From the NCBI GenBank assembly GCA_963730225.1, contig CAVSQX010000001.1, positions 1,550,001-1,614,000 on the forward strand: a DNA stretch of 64,000 bases, in the 5' to 3' direction. The translations under genes and the position numbers were made by a program. Shown one piece after another: positions 25,216 through 34,419 of the stretch; within the stretch, counting starts at the first letter, position 1; each line of letters starts with the position of its first letter. The notes beneath the pieces are model-generated. The model made no database searches. It was not told the DNA's origin and saw only the letters and a list, made by a program, of their open reading frames with translations. The DNA is from CAVSQX01 sp963730225. GTDB taxonomy: Bacteria; Planctomycetota; Phycisphaerae; Tepidisphaerales; Tepidisphaeraceae.

Positions 25216-27096
25216 ATGACCGAGCATAACTTTCCCGTGGAACGGGCGTCGACAACCGATGCCCTGCCGGTTTCACCGTCGCTGGGCCCGGCGCTCAGCG
25301 CTGCCCAAGTTCCACAGCACGTTTCGGCTGTCGATCGCCGAACCATCTACATTTGCTTCCTCAGCATTCTGCTCGCGCTGGCGGCCGCGGCGATCGCCAA
25401 GGGACTGATGGCTCTGATCGGGCTGATCACGAACCTGGCTTTCTTCGGCCACGCTTCAACCTCACTGGCATCGCCGGCGGACAATCATCTGGGCTGGTGG
25501 GTCGTGGCGATTCCGGTGGCCGGTGGAATCATCGTCGGCTTCATGGCCCGCTACGGAGCGGCGGGAATTCGCGGACATGGAATTCCCGAGGCGATGGAGC
25601 AGGTGCTGACCAACCAAAGCGTGATTCCGGCCCGACTGACCTTTCTCAAACCGTTGTCGGCGGCGATCGCCATCGGCACCGGCGGCCCGTTCGGCGCGGA
25701 AGGGCCGATCATCGCCACCGGCGGAGCGCTGGGATCGCTGATCGGCCAACTGCTGAGCGTGACGGCGATCGAGCGAAAAACCCTGCTGGCCGCCGGAGCG
25801 GCGGCGGGAATGGCGGCGACGTTTGGCTGCCCGGTGTCGGCGGTTCTGCTGGCGATCGAACTGCTGCTGTTTGAATATCGGCCGCGGTCGTTCATTCCCG
25901 TGGCGATGGCCAGCACGGTGGCGGCGGGAGCGCGATTTGCCCTGCGAATGAAATATCCCGTCTTCGATCTGCCGATGCTCGTCCAGCCATCGCTGGCGGC
26001 CATCGCGGTGTATGTGGCGCTGGAGGCGCTGGTCGGCGTGGCGTCGGTTGGCGTCACGCGGGCCGTCTACTGGATCGAGGATCTGTTCGAGGAAACCCAC
26101 GTCCACTGGATGTGGTGGCCGGCGATCGGCGCAGTCGCGGTGGGCGTCATTGGACGCTACTACCCGCGCACGCTGGGCGTCGGATACGAAAACATCAGCG
26201 GAATTTTGCAGGGCGCCTGGACGGTGAAATTCATCGGGGTGCTGTGCGTCTTCAAATTTATTTCCTGGGCGATCGCGCTGGGAAGCGGAACCTCCGGCGG
26301 AACGCTGGCGCCGCTGTTTACCATCGGCAGCGGACTGGGGCTGGTTCTGGGCGCGGGGGCGGGGCGAATTTTCCCAAACATCGGGATCGACGTGCACGTG
26401 GCCGCGCTGGTGGGCATGGCGGCGATGTTCGCCGGAGCGTCCCGGGCGCTGCTGGCGTCGGCGGTTTTCGCATTTGAAACAACGCTCCAGCCGCTGGGAC
26501 TTTTGCCGCTGCTGGGTGGATGCACGGCGGCGTATCTGGCGTCGAGCCTGCTGATGCGGAATACGATCATGACGGAAAAAATCGCCCGCCGCGGCGTGCA
26601 GGTGCCGGCGGAATACGAGGCCGACCTGCTGTCGCACATTCTCGTGTCGGCCGCAGCGACGCCGAATCCAACGGTGGTGTCGTCGGAAGAAACCGTCGAG
26701 AGTTTTCGCCGGCGAATCAATTCCGAGGATCCCCATTGGTCGCATCAGGGATTTCCGGTGGTGAACGATCGGGATGTATTGATTGGAGTGCTGACCCGTC
26801 GGGATGTGGCCAATCCGAAGTTGGAGCCAAATCGGCCCCTGCGCGATCTGCTCAAGCGGCCGCCGGTGCTGGTTTATGATGATGTTTCGCTGCGGACGGC
26901 GGCGAATCACATGGTCAAGCACAACGTCGGGCGGCTGCCAGTGGTTGGGCGGGGGAACTACGGCAAGGTGATCGGCATCATCACCCGCGGCGATCTGCTG
27001 GCGGCCCAGCGCAGCCGATTGGAAGAAATGCAGCGGTCGTCGGGCATGATCGCCTGGCCGTCGCGCCGGCGGAAGCAGGAAAAAATGGCGTCGTAG
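25216..27096 (+). CDS. ClC-family chloride channel/transporter with two CBS domains
   Basis: A 626-aa membrane protein. The ClC signatures are GHGIPEAM (GSGIP-like, residues ~121), GPFGAEGPI (the GxEGP motif with its gating Glu) and GTSGGTLAPLF (GxFxP-like, with Leu instead of Phe in the middle). About ten to eleven hydrophobic helices are followed by two cytosolic CBS domains (~480-600: VVSSEETVESFRRR, HNVGRLPVV). It would move chloride across the inner membrane, regulated by nucleotide binding to CBS. A single gene between the secretin and scpB, preceded by the tandem repeat. Confidence 0.9.
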   Translation: MTEHNFPVERASTTDALPVSPSLGPALSAAQVPQHVSAVDRRTIYICFLSILLALAAAAIAKGLMALIGLITNLAFFGHASTSLASPADNHLGWWVVAIPVAGGIIVGFMARYGAAGIRGHGIPEAMEQVLTNQSVIPARLTFLKPLSAAIAIGTGGPFGAEGPIIATGGALGSLIGQLLSVTAIERKTLLAAGAAAGMAATFGCPVSAVLLAIELLLFEYRPRSFIPVAMASTVAAGARFALRMKYPVFDLPMLVQPSLAAIAVYVALEALVGVASVGVTRAVYWIEDLFEETHVHWMWWPAIGAVAVGVIGRYYPRTLGVGYENISGILQGAWTVKFIGVLCVFKFISWAIALGSGTSGGTLAPLFTIGSGLGLVLGAGAGRIFPNIGIDVHVAALVGMAAMFAGASRALLASAVFAFETTLQPLGLLPLLGGCTAAYLASSLLMRNTIMTEKIARRGVQVPAEYEADLLSHILVSAAATPNPTVVSSEETVESFRRRINSEDPHWSHQGFPVVNDRDVLIGVLTRRDVANPKLEPNRPLRDLLKRPPVLVYDDVSLRTAANHMVKHNVGRLPVVGRGNYGKVIGIITRGDLLAAQRSRLEEMQRSSGMIAWPSRRRKQEKMAS

Positions 27097-27170
27097 CCGG
27101 CCGATTCCGATTGGCTGCACGATCTGCCCGTCGTGGGCCGATAATGTGCGATAGCAATCGGAGATCACTC

Positions 27171-27836
27171 ATGCTGCGACTGGTTCAGGACATCGAAGAA
27201 GACGAAATGGAAACAGATTCAACCGAAGACGAGACTGAAATCGCCGCCGCCGACGCCGAGCTGCGCGACGGCGAAGTTGAGGCGGAGGAAGACTCCGGCG
27301 GTTCTTCGGATGTCATCGTGAGCCTGCCGATTCTCGAAGCGCTGCTTCTGGGGACGCATCACCCGCTGACGGCCGGCCGGCTGGCGGAACTGATGGATCT
27401 GCCCGGCACCAGACCCATCCGCGCGGCGATCAAGCAGCTCAACGAGCAATACGAACAGAGCGGCCGCGCATTTCGCATCGAGCAGATCGCCGGGGGGTAT
27501 CAGATTCTCAGTTTGCCGGAGTTCGGCGAGCATCTGCAAAAACTGCATCTGCGGGAAATCGATTCCAAACTGACCAAGCCCGCGCTGGAGACGCTGGCGA
27601 TTATCGCCTACAAGCAGCCGATTTTGCGGGCCGACATCGAAGCGATCCGCGGCGTGGCGTGCGGCGAGACGATCCGCAGCCTGATGGAAAAACATCTGGT
27701 GAAAATCGCCGGGCGGGCCGAGGAACCGGGTCGGCCGATTCTGTACGGAACCACCAAACGGTTTTTGGAATTGTTCGGCCTGAACAGCATCAAGGATTTG
27801 CCGCAGAGCCAGACGCTGCCGCCGCCCGGCACGTGA
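27171..27836 (+). CDS. scpB: Segregation and condensation protein B
   Basis: About 221 aa. An acidic N-terminal extension (ETDSTEDETEIAAADAEL) precedes two winged-helix domains: LPILEALLLGTHHPLTAGRLAELM, RAFRIEQIAGGYQILSLPEF, and the family signature KPALETLAIIAYKQPILRADIEAIRGV. ScpB forms the condensin complex with ScpA and SMC. I chose the ATG at 27171 because GGAG lies eight bases upstream; ATG 27144 would also be possible. No scpA or smc gene is nearby. Its 3' end overlaps the converging methyltransferase gene by 47 bp. Confidence 0.9.
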   Translation: MLRLVQDIEEDEMETDSTEDETEIAAADAELRDGEVEAEEDSGGSSDVIVSLPILEALLLGTHHPLTAGRLAELMDLPGTRPIRAAIKQLNEQYEQSGRAFRIEQIAGGYQILSLPEFGEHLQKLHLREIDSKLTKPALETLAIIAYKQPILRADIEAIRGVACGETIRSLMEKHLVKIAGRAEEPGRPILYGTTKRFLELFGLNSIKDLPQSQTLPPPGT

Positions 27837-28761
27837 GCGTGAGCGTCGCGCCGTCTCCGCAAACCCAACCCAGCAGCATCGGCGGGAGGCTCATCGCGGC
27901 GACCGGGCCGCAGAGAAGATACGAAATCACCGCATCCCCCGCCCCGTTTCGATCGCCGGGCGACGCGGTGAGTTTTTCAAACAGAACATTCCGCCGCGAG
28001 CAGACGACATTCAGCGCGCTCTGAATCGCGCCGAACCAATCGTATTCGATGGCAAAACAGGTTTCGCGCTGGACGGCAAATCCGGCCCGATTCATGAGCG
28101 AGCGAAAGGTTCGCGGCGAAAAATGAAACCGATGCCGCGGCACATCGAAGTGCAGCCAGCGCCGGCGGAAGATGCCGGCCTGGAGGCAGCGGGCATTGGG
28201 CACCGCCGCCTGAAAAACTCCGCTGCCGGCGAGTTGCGTTTTGACCCATTTAGCCAATTCCAGCGGATTGGCGACGTGCTCCATGACATGCCAACAGGTG
28301 ACGGCGTCAACCGGGCCGCCGAACCCCTCGCGCACGGCGTTCTGTGGAAGCTTGGCGTCGATGCCGGTCGCGCGCAGCTTTTGGACCGTGGCCGGGTCGA
28401 TTTCGGTGGCGCAGACTTTCCATCCGCGGCGATGCATCTCCAGCACGAACGCCCCGTCGCCACAGCCGACATCGAGCAGTCGGCCGCGAAAATTTGGCGG
28501 GAAGCAGGATTCGATCGCCGCGGCACGCAGGTTCACGCGCATCTTGCCGGTGAATCCGTGCCGGTTGCCGCGGTAGCGCGGCGGATAATACCGATCGATC
28601 TGATCGTCGGACGGCATCGGCTGCGTGACCATCAATCCGCATTGGTTGCAGCGGACGATGTCGAAATGCTCGTCGGTGAGATAGTCCAGCACGCCGGTGA
28701 GCCACGGCGACCAGTTGGATTGGCCGCAGAGATTGCAAACGTTGGCGGGCCCGGCGGTCAC
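27790..28761 (-). CDS. Class I SAM-dependent methyltransferase with N-terminal zinc-finger-like CxxC pairs
   Basis: About 323 aa. The N-terminus has CNLC and CNQC pairs about 30 residues apart, as in the Methyltransf_13/C-methyltransferase group. SAM motif I is LLDVGCGDGAF, with an acidic residue after it (ATEIDP) and motif-IV-like VTCWHVMEHV. The C-terminal half shows the hydrophobic helix and Arg-rich FDVPRHRFHFSP seen in methyltransferases of cell-surface sugar clusters. I chose a GTG start at 28761 that overlaps the preceding stop (GTGA); a longer frame exists upstream. It is probably translated with the glycosyltransferase before it and may act on its product or a lipid carrier. Confidence 0.82.
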   Translation of the reverse strand: MTAGPANVCNLCGQSNWSPWLTGVLDYLTDEHFDIVRCNQCGLMVTQPMPSDDQIDRYYPPRYRGNRHGFTGKMRVNLRAAAIESCFPPNFRGRLLDVGCGDGAFVLEMHRRGWKVCATEIDPATVQKLRATGIDAKLPQNAVREGFGGPVDAVTCWHVMEHVANPLELAKWVKTQLAGSGVFQAAVPNARCLQAGIFRRRWLHFDVPRHRFHFSPRTFRSLMNRAGFAVQRETCFAIEYDWFGAIQSALNVVCSRRNVLFEKLTASPGDRNGAGDAVISYLLCGPVAAMSLPPMLLGWVCGDGATLTLTCRAAAASGSAANP

Positions 28762-29573
28762 GATGCGATCGGCTCCAGCGTCGGCTCCAGCCGTCGGCCG
28801 TCGCGGCGAAAAATCGCGCTGCGGGCCAATCCCCATTTTTGCAGACGATAGCGGATCGTCGTGCCGAGCACGCCAAATCCGTATTTCACGCTTCGCCGCA
28901 GCGAAATCGACGACGATTCCGGCTCGTATCGGGCCGGGCAGGAAATTTCACCGATGCGAAAACCAAAATAATGCGCCTGCGCGAGCATCTCATTGTCGAA
29001 AACGAAATCGTCGGAGTTTTCTTCGAGCGGGAGCGTTTCCAGCACGGCCCGGCCAAAGGCGCGATAGCCGGTGTGGTATTCGGAAATCTTGGCCCGCATC
29101 AGGACGTTTTGAATCAGTGTGAGGATGCGGTTCATGATGTATTTGTAGATCGGCATTCCGCCCTGTGTCGGCGAGCCGGAAAGGATGCGCGAAGCCAACA
29201 CGACGTCGTACTGCCCGGTGGCGATCATTGAGGACATAGCCACGACCAGTCGAGGGGAATATTGATAATCCGGGTGGAGCATCACGACCACATCGCCGCC
29301 CAGCCGCAGCGCTTCTCGGTAGCAGGTTTTCTGATTTCCGCCGTAACCGCGGTTTTTGGGGTGCCGCAGGACATGCAGGCCCAGTTTTTGGGCGACGTCC
29401 GCGGTGCGATCGCGGCTGGCGTCGTCGACCAGCACCACCTCATCGGCAAAGCCGACGGGAATCTCGTTGAACGTCTTCTCAACCGTCGCCTCGGCGTTGT
29501 AGGCGGGCATCACGACGACCAGTTTCTTCCCGTGAATCACGATCGGCCAATCGTAACATGCGGCTCTTTTCAA
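28758..29573 (-). CDS. Family 2 glycosyltransferase (dolichyl-phosphate-mannose synthase-like)
   Basis: A 271-aa cytosolic GT-A enzyme. Visible motifs are VVMPAYNAEATVEKTF, VLVDDASRDRTADVA, HPKNRGYGGNQKTCYREAL and the metal-binding acid in MLHPDYQYSP. A C-terminal region (YHTGYRAFGRAVL, FVFDNEMLAQAHYFGFRIGEI) matches polyprenol-phosphate sugar transferases. The C-terminus lacks extra transmembrane helices. The start may be the later GTG at 29540. It lies only 60 bp from the divergent trigger factor gene, and overlaps the methyltransferase downstream. Confidence 0.85.
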   Translation of the reverse strand: MKRAACYDWPIVIHGKKLVVVMPAYNAEATVEKTFNEIPVGFADEVVLVDDASRDRTADVAQKLGLHVLRHPKNRGYGGNQKTCYREALRLGGDVVVMLHPDYQYSPRLVVAMSSMIATGQYDVVLASRILSGSPTQGGMPIYKYIMNRILTLIQNVLMRAKISEYHTGYRAFGRAVLETLPLEENSDDFVFDNEMLAQAHYFGFRIGEISCPARYEPESSSISLRRSVKYGFGVLGTTIRYRLQKWGLARSAIFRRDGRRLEPTLEPIAS

Positions 29574-29633
29574 ACCAGCGGCCGGCGTATACCATGCGGG
29601 GCTGTTTCAATAGGATTCTGGATAGAGGTTTTT

Positions 29634-31079
29634 ATGGCTGAGGAAAATGTCGACTCGCAAAGCCCCGCCGCCGAAGCGTCCATCGCCGTGGCGGATTCGA
29701 CGCCGGCGGAGCCGGAATTTCAATATCAGATCAAAATCGAGGAAGCCGGCCCGGCGATCAAAAAAGTTTCGGTGGAAATTCCCGAAGATCGGATCAAAAC
29801 GAAACTGGCCGAGCAATTGGCCGAGCTGCGGCGGGAAGCGGCGATTCCCGGTTTTCGCATCGGGCACGCTCCGGTCAAGCTGATCGAAAAACGCTTCGGC
29901 CACGATCTGAAGGAACAGGTCCGCCGAAACCTCATCAGCGAGAGTTACGGGCAGGCGGTGGAGAAGAATAATCTTCAGGTGCTGGGCGAGCCGCAGTTTG
30001 ATAATCCGCAGGGAATCACGCTGCCGGAATCCGGGCCGCTGACGTTCAGTTTTGAAGTGGAAGTGCAGCCGGAGATGACGCTGCCGAATTTGACCGGCAT
30101 CGCGGTGAAGAAGCCGAAGATCGAAGTGAAGGATGCGAACGTCGATCAGGCGATGAACAACCTGCGCGAGCAGCAGGGAGCGCTGATTCCGGTGGAAGAT
30201 CGCGGCGTGCAATCCAGGGATTACATCACGGCCGACGTGCATCTGAAGCTGAATGGCGTGGTGGTGGCCCATCAGCACGACGCCCAGATCGTGGCCCGAC
30301 CGGCGCGGATCGCCGGGATCGAGGCGCCGGATTTGGATCAGCAACTGGCCGGCGCCAAGGCCGGCGAGACGCGCACGGTCACCGCCAAAGCTCCCGAGCA
30401 GCATCCCAACGAGCAGATTCGCGGCAAGGAAATTCAGATTGAAATTTCCGTCAAGGACATCAAGCGGCTGGAGCTGGCGGAAATCACGCCGGAATTTCTG
30501 GCTGATCTGGGCTTCGAGAACGAAACCGAATTGCGACAAGCTCTGCGCGAGCAAATGGTCGAGCGAATCGAGTACGACATCGCTCAGGCCCAGCGCGAGC
30601 AGGTCAGCGCGTATCTGTTGGCCAACACGCATTTTGAATTGCCGGCCAAGCTGTCGGCCAAGCAGGTGGATCGTGTGATGCAGCGGAAGGCGGTCGATCT
30701 GCTGATGCGCGGCATTCCGCGCGAGCAGGTTGACGCGCAGATTGAACCCCTGCGGGCCGGTGCGCGCGAGGAGGCGGCACGGGAGCTGAAACTGTTCTTC
30801 ATCCTCCAGAAAATCGCCAACGAGCAGAACACCGATGTGGATGAGGCGGAATTAAACGGCCGGGTCGCGCTGCTGGCGGCCCAGCGCGGCGAACGGCCGG
30901 AGAAATTGAAACACGAAATGGCCAAGGACGGCTCGCTGACGAGTCTGTATCTCCAGATGCGGGAGCAGAAGGCGCTGGACAAGATATTGGAGTCGGCCAA
31001 GATCGAAGAGGTTGACGTTGCCGCCGCATCCTCCGCCGCTGCCGCGCCCACCGCCGAACCGGCCGCCGAACAGAAGTAG
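29634..31079 (+). CDS. tig: Trigger factor, ribosome-associated chaperone and peptidyl-prolyl isomerase
   Basis: A 481-aa protein. An acidic N-terminal leader of about 35 residues precedes the ribosome-binding domain, whose signature loop reads GFRIGHAPVKLIEKRFG (usual GFRKGxxP). A PPIase-like middle part (RDYITADVHLKLNG, LAGAKAGETRTVTAKAPE) and the long C-terminal helical domain follow (AEITPEFLADLGFENETELRQALREQM). It would bind nascent chains at the tunnel exit. Start from the AGAGG site seven bases upstream. hisS follows 10 bp downstream, so they may be co-transcribed. Confidence 0.93.
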   Translation: MAEENVDSQSPAAEASIAVADSTPAEPEFQYQIKIEEAGPAIKKVSVEIPEDRIKTKLAEQLAELRREAAIPGFRIGHAPVKLIEKRFGHDLKEQVRRNLISESYGQAVEKNNLQVLGEPQFDNPQGITLPESGPLTFSFEVEVQPEMTLPNLTGIAVKKPKIEVKDANVDQAMNNLREQQGALIPVEDRGVQSRDYITADVHLKLNGVVVAHQHDAQIVARPARIAGIEAPDLDQQLAGAKAGETRTVTAKAPEQHPNEQIRGKEIQIEISVKDIKRLELAEITPEFLADLGFENETELRQALREQMVERIEYDIAQAQREQVSAYLLANTHFELPAKLSAKQVDRVMQRKAVDLLMRGIPREQVDAQIEPLRAGAREEAARELKLFFILQKIANEQNTDVDEAELNGRVALLAAQRGERPEKLKHEMAKDGSLTSLYLQMREQKALDKILESAKIEEVDVAAASSAAAAPTAEPAAEQK

Positions 31080-31089
31080 AGATCAACCG

Positions 31090-32370
31090 ATGAGCGGCAA
31101 AATTCAGGCCCCCAAAGGAACGGCCGATACGCTTCCTGCGGAGGTTTGGAAGTGGCAGGCGATCGAACGCCTCGCCCGTGAAACCGCGGCCGTTTACGAT
31201 TTCCACGAAATCCGCACGCCGATTTTCGAGCACACCGAGCTTTTCCACCGCGGCGTCGGGGAATCCAGCGATATCGTCCAGAAGGAAACCTACACATTCG
31301 AAGACCGCGGCGGCCGCTCGCTGACGCTGCGGCCGGAAGGCACGGCGGGCGTGGTGCGGGCGATGATCGAACACAATCTGCTGGCCGATCAGGGATCGCG
31401 CGCGAAAGTTTTCTACATCGGACCAAATTTCCGCTTCGAGCGCCCGCAATCGGGCCGATTGCGGCAACACCACCAGTTTGGCGTGGAAGCATTCGGTGTC
31501 GCCGAGGCGGAGCAGGATGTGGAGTGCATTTTATTGCAGATGGATTTCTATCGGCGCTGCGGGCTGAAGGATTTGCAGTTGCGAATCAACAGCCTGGGGG
31601 ACCGTGAAAGCAAGCAACGGGCGACTCAGCACGTTCTGGAATTTCTGGAACCGAGGAAAGCGTCGCTCAGCGAGGATTCTCAACGCCGGCTTTCCGATAA
31701 CCCGCTGCGAATTCTCGACAGCAAAGATCCGCGTGACAAGGAAGCGATTGGGGATTTGTTTACAACCGGGTTTCTCTCCGCCAAAAGCCAGGCTCATCTG
31801 GAGCGAATAAAGAGTCTGCTTACCGACGCCAAGGTAGATTTCTTCTTCGACAACAAATTAGTTCGCGGATTCGACTACTACACAGAGACGCTTTGGGAAA
31901 TCACCGCCGGCGGCTTGGGCGCTCAAAACGCCATCGGCGGCGGCGGAAGATACGACAATCTGGTCGAAGAACTCGGCGGCCGGGCGACGCCGGCGGTGGG
32001 GTTCGGAAGCGGATTGGAACGGTTGCTGCTGGCATTGGAATCGCAGCAGGTGAGTCTACCGAATCCAAATCAACCGCTGGTTTGGATCGTCACGCAGGGC
32101 GAGTCGGCGAAATCCGAGACGTGGAAATTGCTGGCGGAATTGCGCGCGGCGGGAATCGTCGCCGACATGGATTTGGCGGGTCGCAGCGTCAAGAGTCAGT
32201 TCAAATTAGCTGATCGGGAGCAGGCGAAATGGTGCGTCACCATCGGCGACAGCGAAGTGCAGAATTCCACCGCCGTGCTGAAGGATATGAGCACCGGCGA
32301 GCAGACGACGTTGCCGCGGAACGATGTGGCGGCCGCGATTCAGCAGAAAATGCGGAGCGCGAAAATTTAG
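31090..32370 (+). CDS. hisS: Histidyl-tRNA synthetase
   Basis: A 426-aa class II synthetase joining His to tRNA-His. Class motifs are present: motif 1 region EIRTPIFEHTELF, motif 2 LRPEGTAGVVRAMIE and FRFERPQSGRLRQHHQFGVE, the His-specific LVRGFDYYTETLWE, and motif 3 GFGSGLERLLLALE. The C-terminal anticodon-binding domain is complete (VWIVTQGES). Start at MSGKIQAPKGTAD. A hairpin repeat lies immediately after the stop. Confidence 0.95.
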   Translation: MSGKIQAPKGTADTLPAEVWKWQAIERLARETAAVYDFHEIRTPIFEHTELFHRGVGESSDIVQKETYTFEDRGGRSLTLRPEGTAGVVRAMIEHNLLADQGSRAKVFYIGPNFRFERPQSGRLRQHHQFGVEAFGVAEAEQDVECILLQMDFYRRCGLKDLQLRINSLGDRESKQRATQHVLEFLEPRKASLSEDSQRRLSDNPLRILDSKDPRDKEAIGDLFTTGFLSAKSQAHLERIKSLLTDAKVDFFFDNKLVRGFDYYTETLWEITAGGLGAQNAIGGGGRYDNLVEELGGRATPAVGFGSGLERLLLALESQQVSLPNPNQPLVWIVTQGESAKSETWKLLAELRAAGIVADMDLAGRSVKSQFKLADREQAKWCVTIGDSEVQNSTAVLKDMSTGEQTTLPRNDVAAAIQQKMRSAKI

Positions 32371-32413
32371 CCCCGCCGCTTGCGGCGGGATCGCGGGGCA
32401 AGCCCCGCGGCTA
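32368..32413. repeat. GC-rich double hairpin after hisS
   Basis: The sequence consists of two adjacent palindromes: CCCCGCCGC/GCGGCGGG around TT, and CGGGG/CCCCG around CAAG. They are nested so that the whole element reads TAGCCxCGG...GGCTA on both strands. It begins at the hisS stop and has no T-run, so it is a REP-like element that may stabilise or end transcripts. Confidence 0.55.
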
Positions 32414-32414
32414 A

Positions 32415-33155
32415 ATGGGGAATGAGTATCGGCGGCCCAACAAGCTGCAATTGACAGAATCGACGAGACCGCGCAACGTGCGGATTGTGAAAAATTCGGA
32501 AATCCATCCGCTGCACTACGCGCCGCGGCCGTCGTGGAATCGGCGGTATCTGGGACGCATCGCGGTGCTGCTGGCGATTTTGTCGGTGCTGGCGCTTTCG
32601 CCGCGGTGGGGACCTCGATTGTGGCGTCGCGTGCAAGTTTTGTATTGGCAACAAAAATGTCTCTCGTATCAACCTCCTCGCGGGCAGATTATTTTTCGCG
32701 CGAATAACGACCATGTCAGCGGTTCCGTCATCGCACTGCCCTGGCTTGCGTTGTACAGCCGTCTATCGCCGCCAGGGTTTATTTCGCAAGGCACTGCATT
32801 TCTTCACGAGCGGGTGAGCCCCGGGGGGAATCGAAGGCTGGTTGCAGTAGATGTTTATTTGTTTGCCACAAATTTGGCAAGCAGCACGGAATTCAACGCC
32901 CGGGTTTTGTCCTTGGGTGGGCTGAAAACCGAACCAAATGAGCTCGGCAGCAGTTTTCAGAATGAACTGGGAATCGGAGGGGAACCGATTGAGGTTTGCG
33001 CCGGCGTCGCTGATCCATTGGATCAATCGCATTTCACGTTCCAGGTAAAAACCGGTGGGGGCCGGCTCGTCGTACACGGATGGCTCCTGGACAACGATCA
33101 GGTAAAATTCGATGCGCGCTTACCGATGCCCCCTGCTACCCAACCGGCTCCATAG
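32415..33155 (+). CDS. Single-pass membrane protein, function unknown
   Basis: A 246-aa protein. A basic cytosolic N-terminus of about 45 residues leads to one transmembrane helix (RIAVLLAILSVLALS), then an extracytoplasmic domain of about 180 residues with several beta strands (GRLVVHGWLLDNDQVKF). The C-terminus ends in a Pro-rich tail (PMPPATQPAP). I do not recognise a family. It lies 44 bp after hisS, beyond the hairpin repeat, and converges on the MFS gene with a 20-bp overlap. Confidence 0.6.
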   Translation: MGNEYRRPNKLQLTESTRPRNVRIVKNSEIHPLHYAPRPSWNRRYLGRIAVLLAILSVLALSPRWGPRLWRRVQVLYWQQKCLSYQPPRGQIIFRANNDHVSGSVIALPWLALYSRLSPPGFISQGTAFLHERVSPGGNRRLVAVDVYLFATNLASSTEFNARVLSLGGLKTEPNELGSSFQNELGIGGEPIEVCAGVADPLDQSHFTFQVKTGGGRLVVHGWLLDNDQVKFDARLPMPPATQPAP

Positions 33156-34419
33156 TCGGCATCGTCTCGGTGAAGGGATCGACGCTTTGCGTCGCCGGTC
33201 CGAGGCGGGCGATGATGGGCGTGGCGGCGGTGGCCAGAAACATGCCCAGGCCGAGCGTGGCAAACGGCCAGATGAATCCGGAGGGATGATCGGCGCGCTG
33301 GTGCAGCGCGTCGGTCCATTTGCCCATGATCCAGGGGCCCAGCGATCCGAGCGTGCCGGCGACGGTGAAGAATAATCCGTAGACCCGTCCGCGCGCCCAG
33401 CCGGGAACGCGCTCGAGCAGCGCGGCGTCGCTGAGCGCGTAGCTTCCGAGCTGGCAGGTTTGAAACGTGCACAGCACAGGCAGCGCCCAGGCAGCGGAGA
33501 AAAACGGAACTGTGACAGCGACCAATCCGCCCAGCACCAGGGCCATTCGCAATGCGTGCACGCGCCGGCGGCCGGGCGTGAGCCAGACGAGCATCGGGTT
33601 GACGACGACGCTGAGGAGCATCGTCGGGCCGAGGACCATGCCGGCTTTTTCAGCACTGAAATGATGGGCACGGAGCAGGTACAGCCCGGCCAAAGTGAAC
33701 CCACCGACGCCGGCGAAATCACGGAAGCCGAGGATCGCTCCGATGGCCAGCATGCGCAGCGTCAAGCCGCGATCCAGCGGCGTGGCGGGCCGGGAGTGGC
33801 CGGCGACGGTGCGCGGCTCGCTGGATTCTTTTGCGATCAACAGAAACAACAATCCCACCGCAAGTCCGCCCAGGCCCAATTCGATGCACGGTTTTTGCCA
33901 CTGCGAAATGTGAATCCAGCTCCACGACCATTTAGCCGTCTGCGCCCGCCAGCCGGCGTATTGCGGGCCGACGAAAAAACCGATGCCCGATCCGATGCCG
34001 AGCAATCCGACGGCCATTCCCGGCGAGGCGGGATAATGCGACGGAACCAGCGCACCGGCCGTCGGATGAAAAATGGTTCCTCCAACGCCGGCCACGCAGG
34101 CGAGCGCGAGCAGCAGTGCGTAGCTGTGCGTCAATCCCATGCAGGTGATCGCGGCGGCGTTGGCGAGCAGGCCGATTCCCAGAAGAGCCTTGCGATTGAA
34201 TCGATCGGAGAGAACACCGGCCGCATAGGAACCGAGGCAGTAAACCAACGAATAAAGCGAAACCAGCAACGTCGCTCGCTTCACGCCGGTCAGGTGCAGA
34301 TCGGCGGTCATCAGCAGATACAGCGGAACAAACAGGCTGCCGTAGGCATGGGTGAACGCGTGCAGAATCATGCAGAGAAAGAGCGTGACGTGACTTCGGA
34401 AGCTGGGCCGGGAGATCAT
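33136..34419 (-). CDS. Major facilitator superfamily transporter
   Basis: About 427 aa with twelve hydrophobic helices. The A-like motif appears as GVLSDRFNRKALLGIGLL after helix 2, and helix 5 is Gly-rich (GLLGIGSGIGFFVGPQYAGW). The N-terminus HVTLFLCMILHAFTHAYGSLFVPLYLLMTADL is typical of the sugar/fosmidomycin-resistance type group. The substrate is unknown. Start at MISRPS (34419), overlapping the apparent recQ stop (ATGA) and seven bases after the corrected recQ end. The gene would be co-transcribed with recQ. Confidence 0.85.
   Translation of the reverse strand: MISRPSFRSHVTLFLCMILHAFTHAYGSLFVPLYLLMTADLHLTGVKRATLLVSLYSLVYCLGSYAAGVLSDRFNRKALLGIGLLANAAAITCMGLTHSYALLLALACVAGVGGTIFHPTAGALVPSHYPASPGMAVGLLGIGSGIGFFVGPQYAGWRAQTAKWSWSWIHISQWQKPCIELGLGGLAVGLLFLLIAKESSEPRTVAGHSRPATPLDRGLTLRMLAIGAILGFRDFAGVGGFTLAGLYLLRAHHFSAEKAGMVLGPTMLLSVVVNPMLVWLTPGRRRVHALRMALVLGGLVAVTVPFFSAAWALPVLCTFQTCQLGSYALSDAALLERVPGWARGRVYGLFFTVAGTLGSLGPWIMGKWTDALHQRADHPSGFIWPFATLGLGMFLATAATPIIARLGPATQSVDPFTETMPTMEPVG

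Noticed and set aside
25462..27168. A 568-codon minus-strand frame opposite the ClC gene
   Set aside because: Arg/His/Gln-rich antisense shadow of an intact gene.
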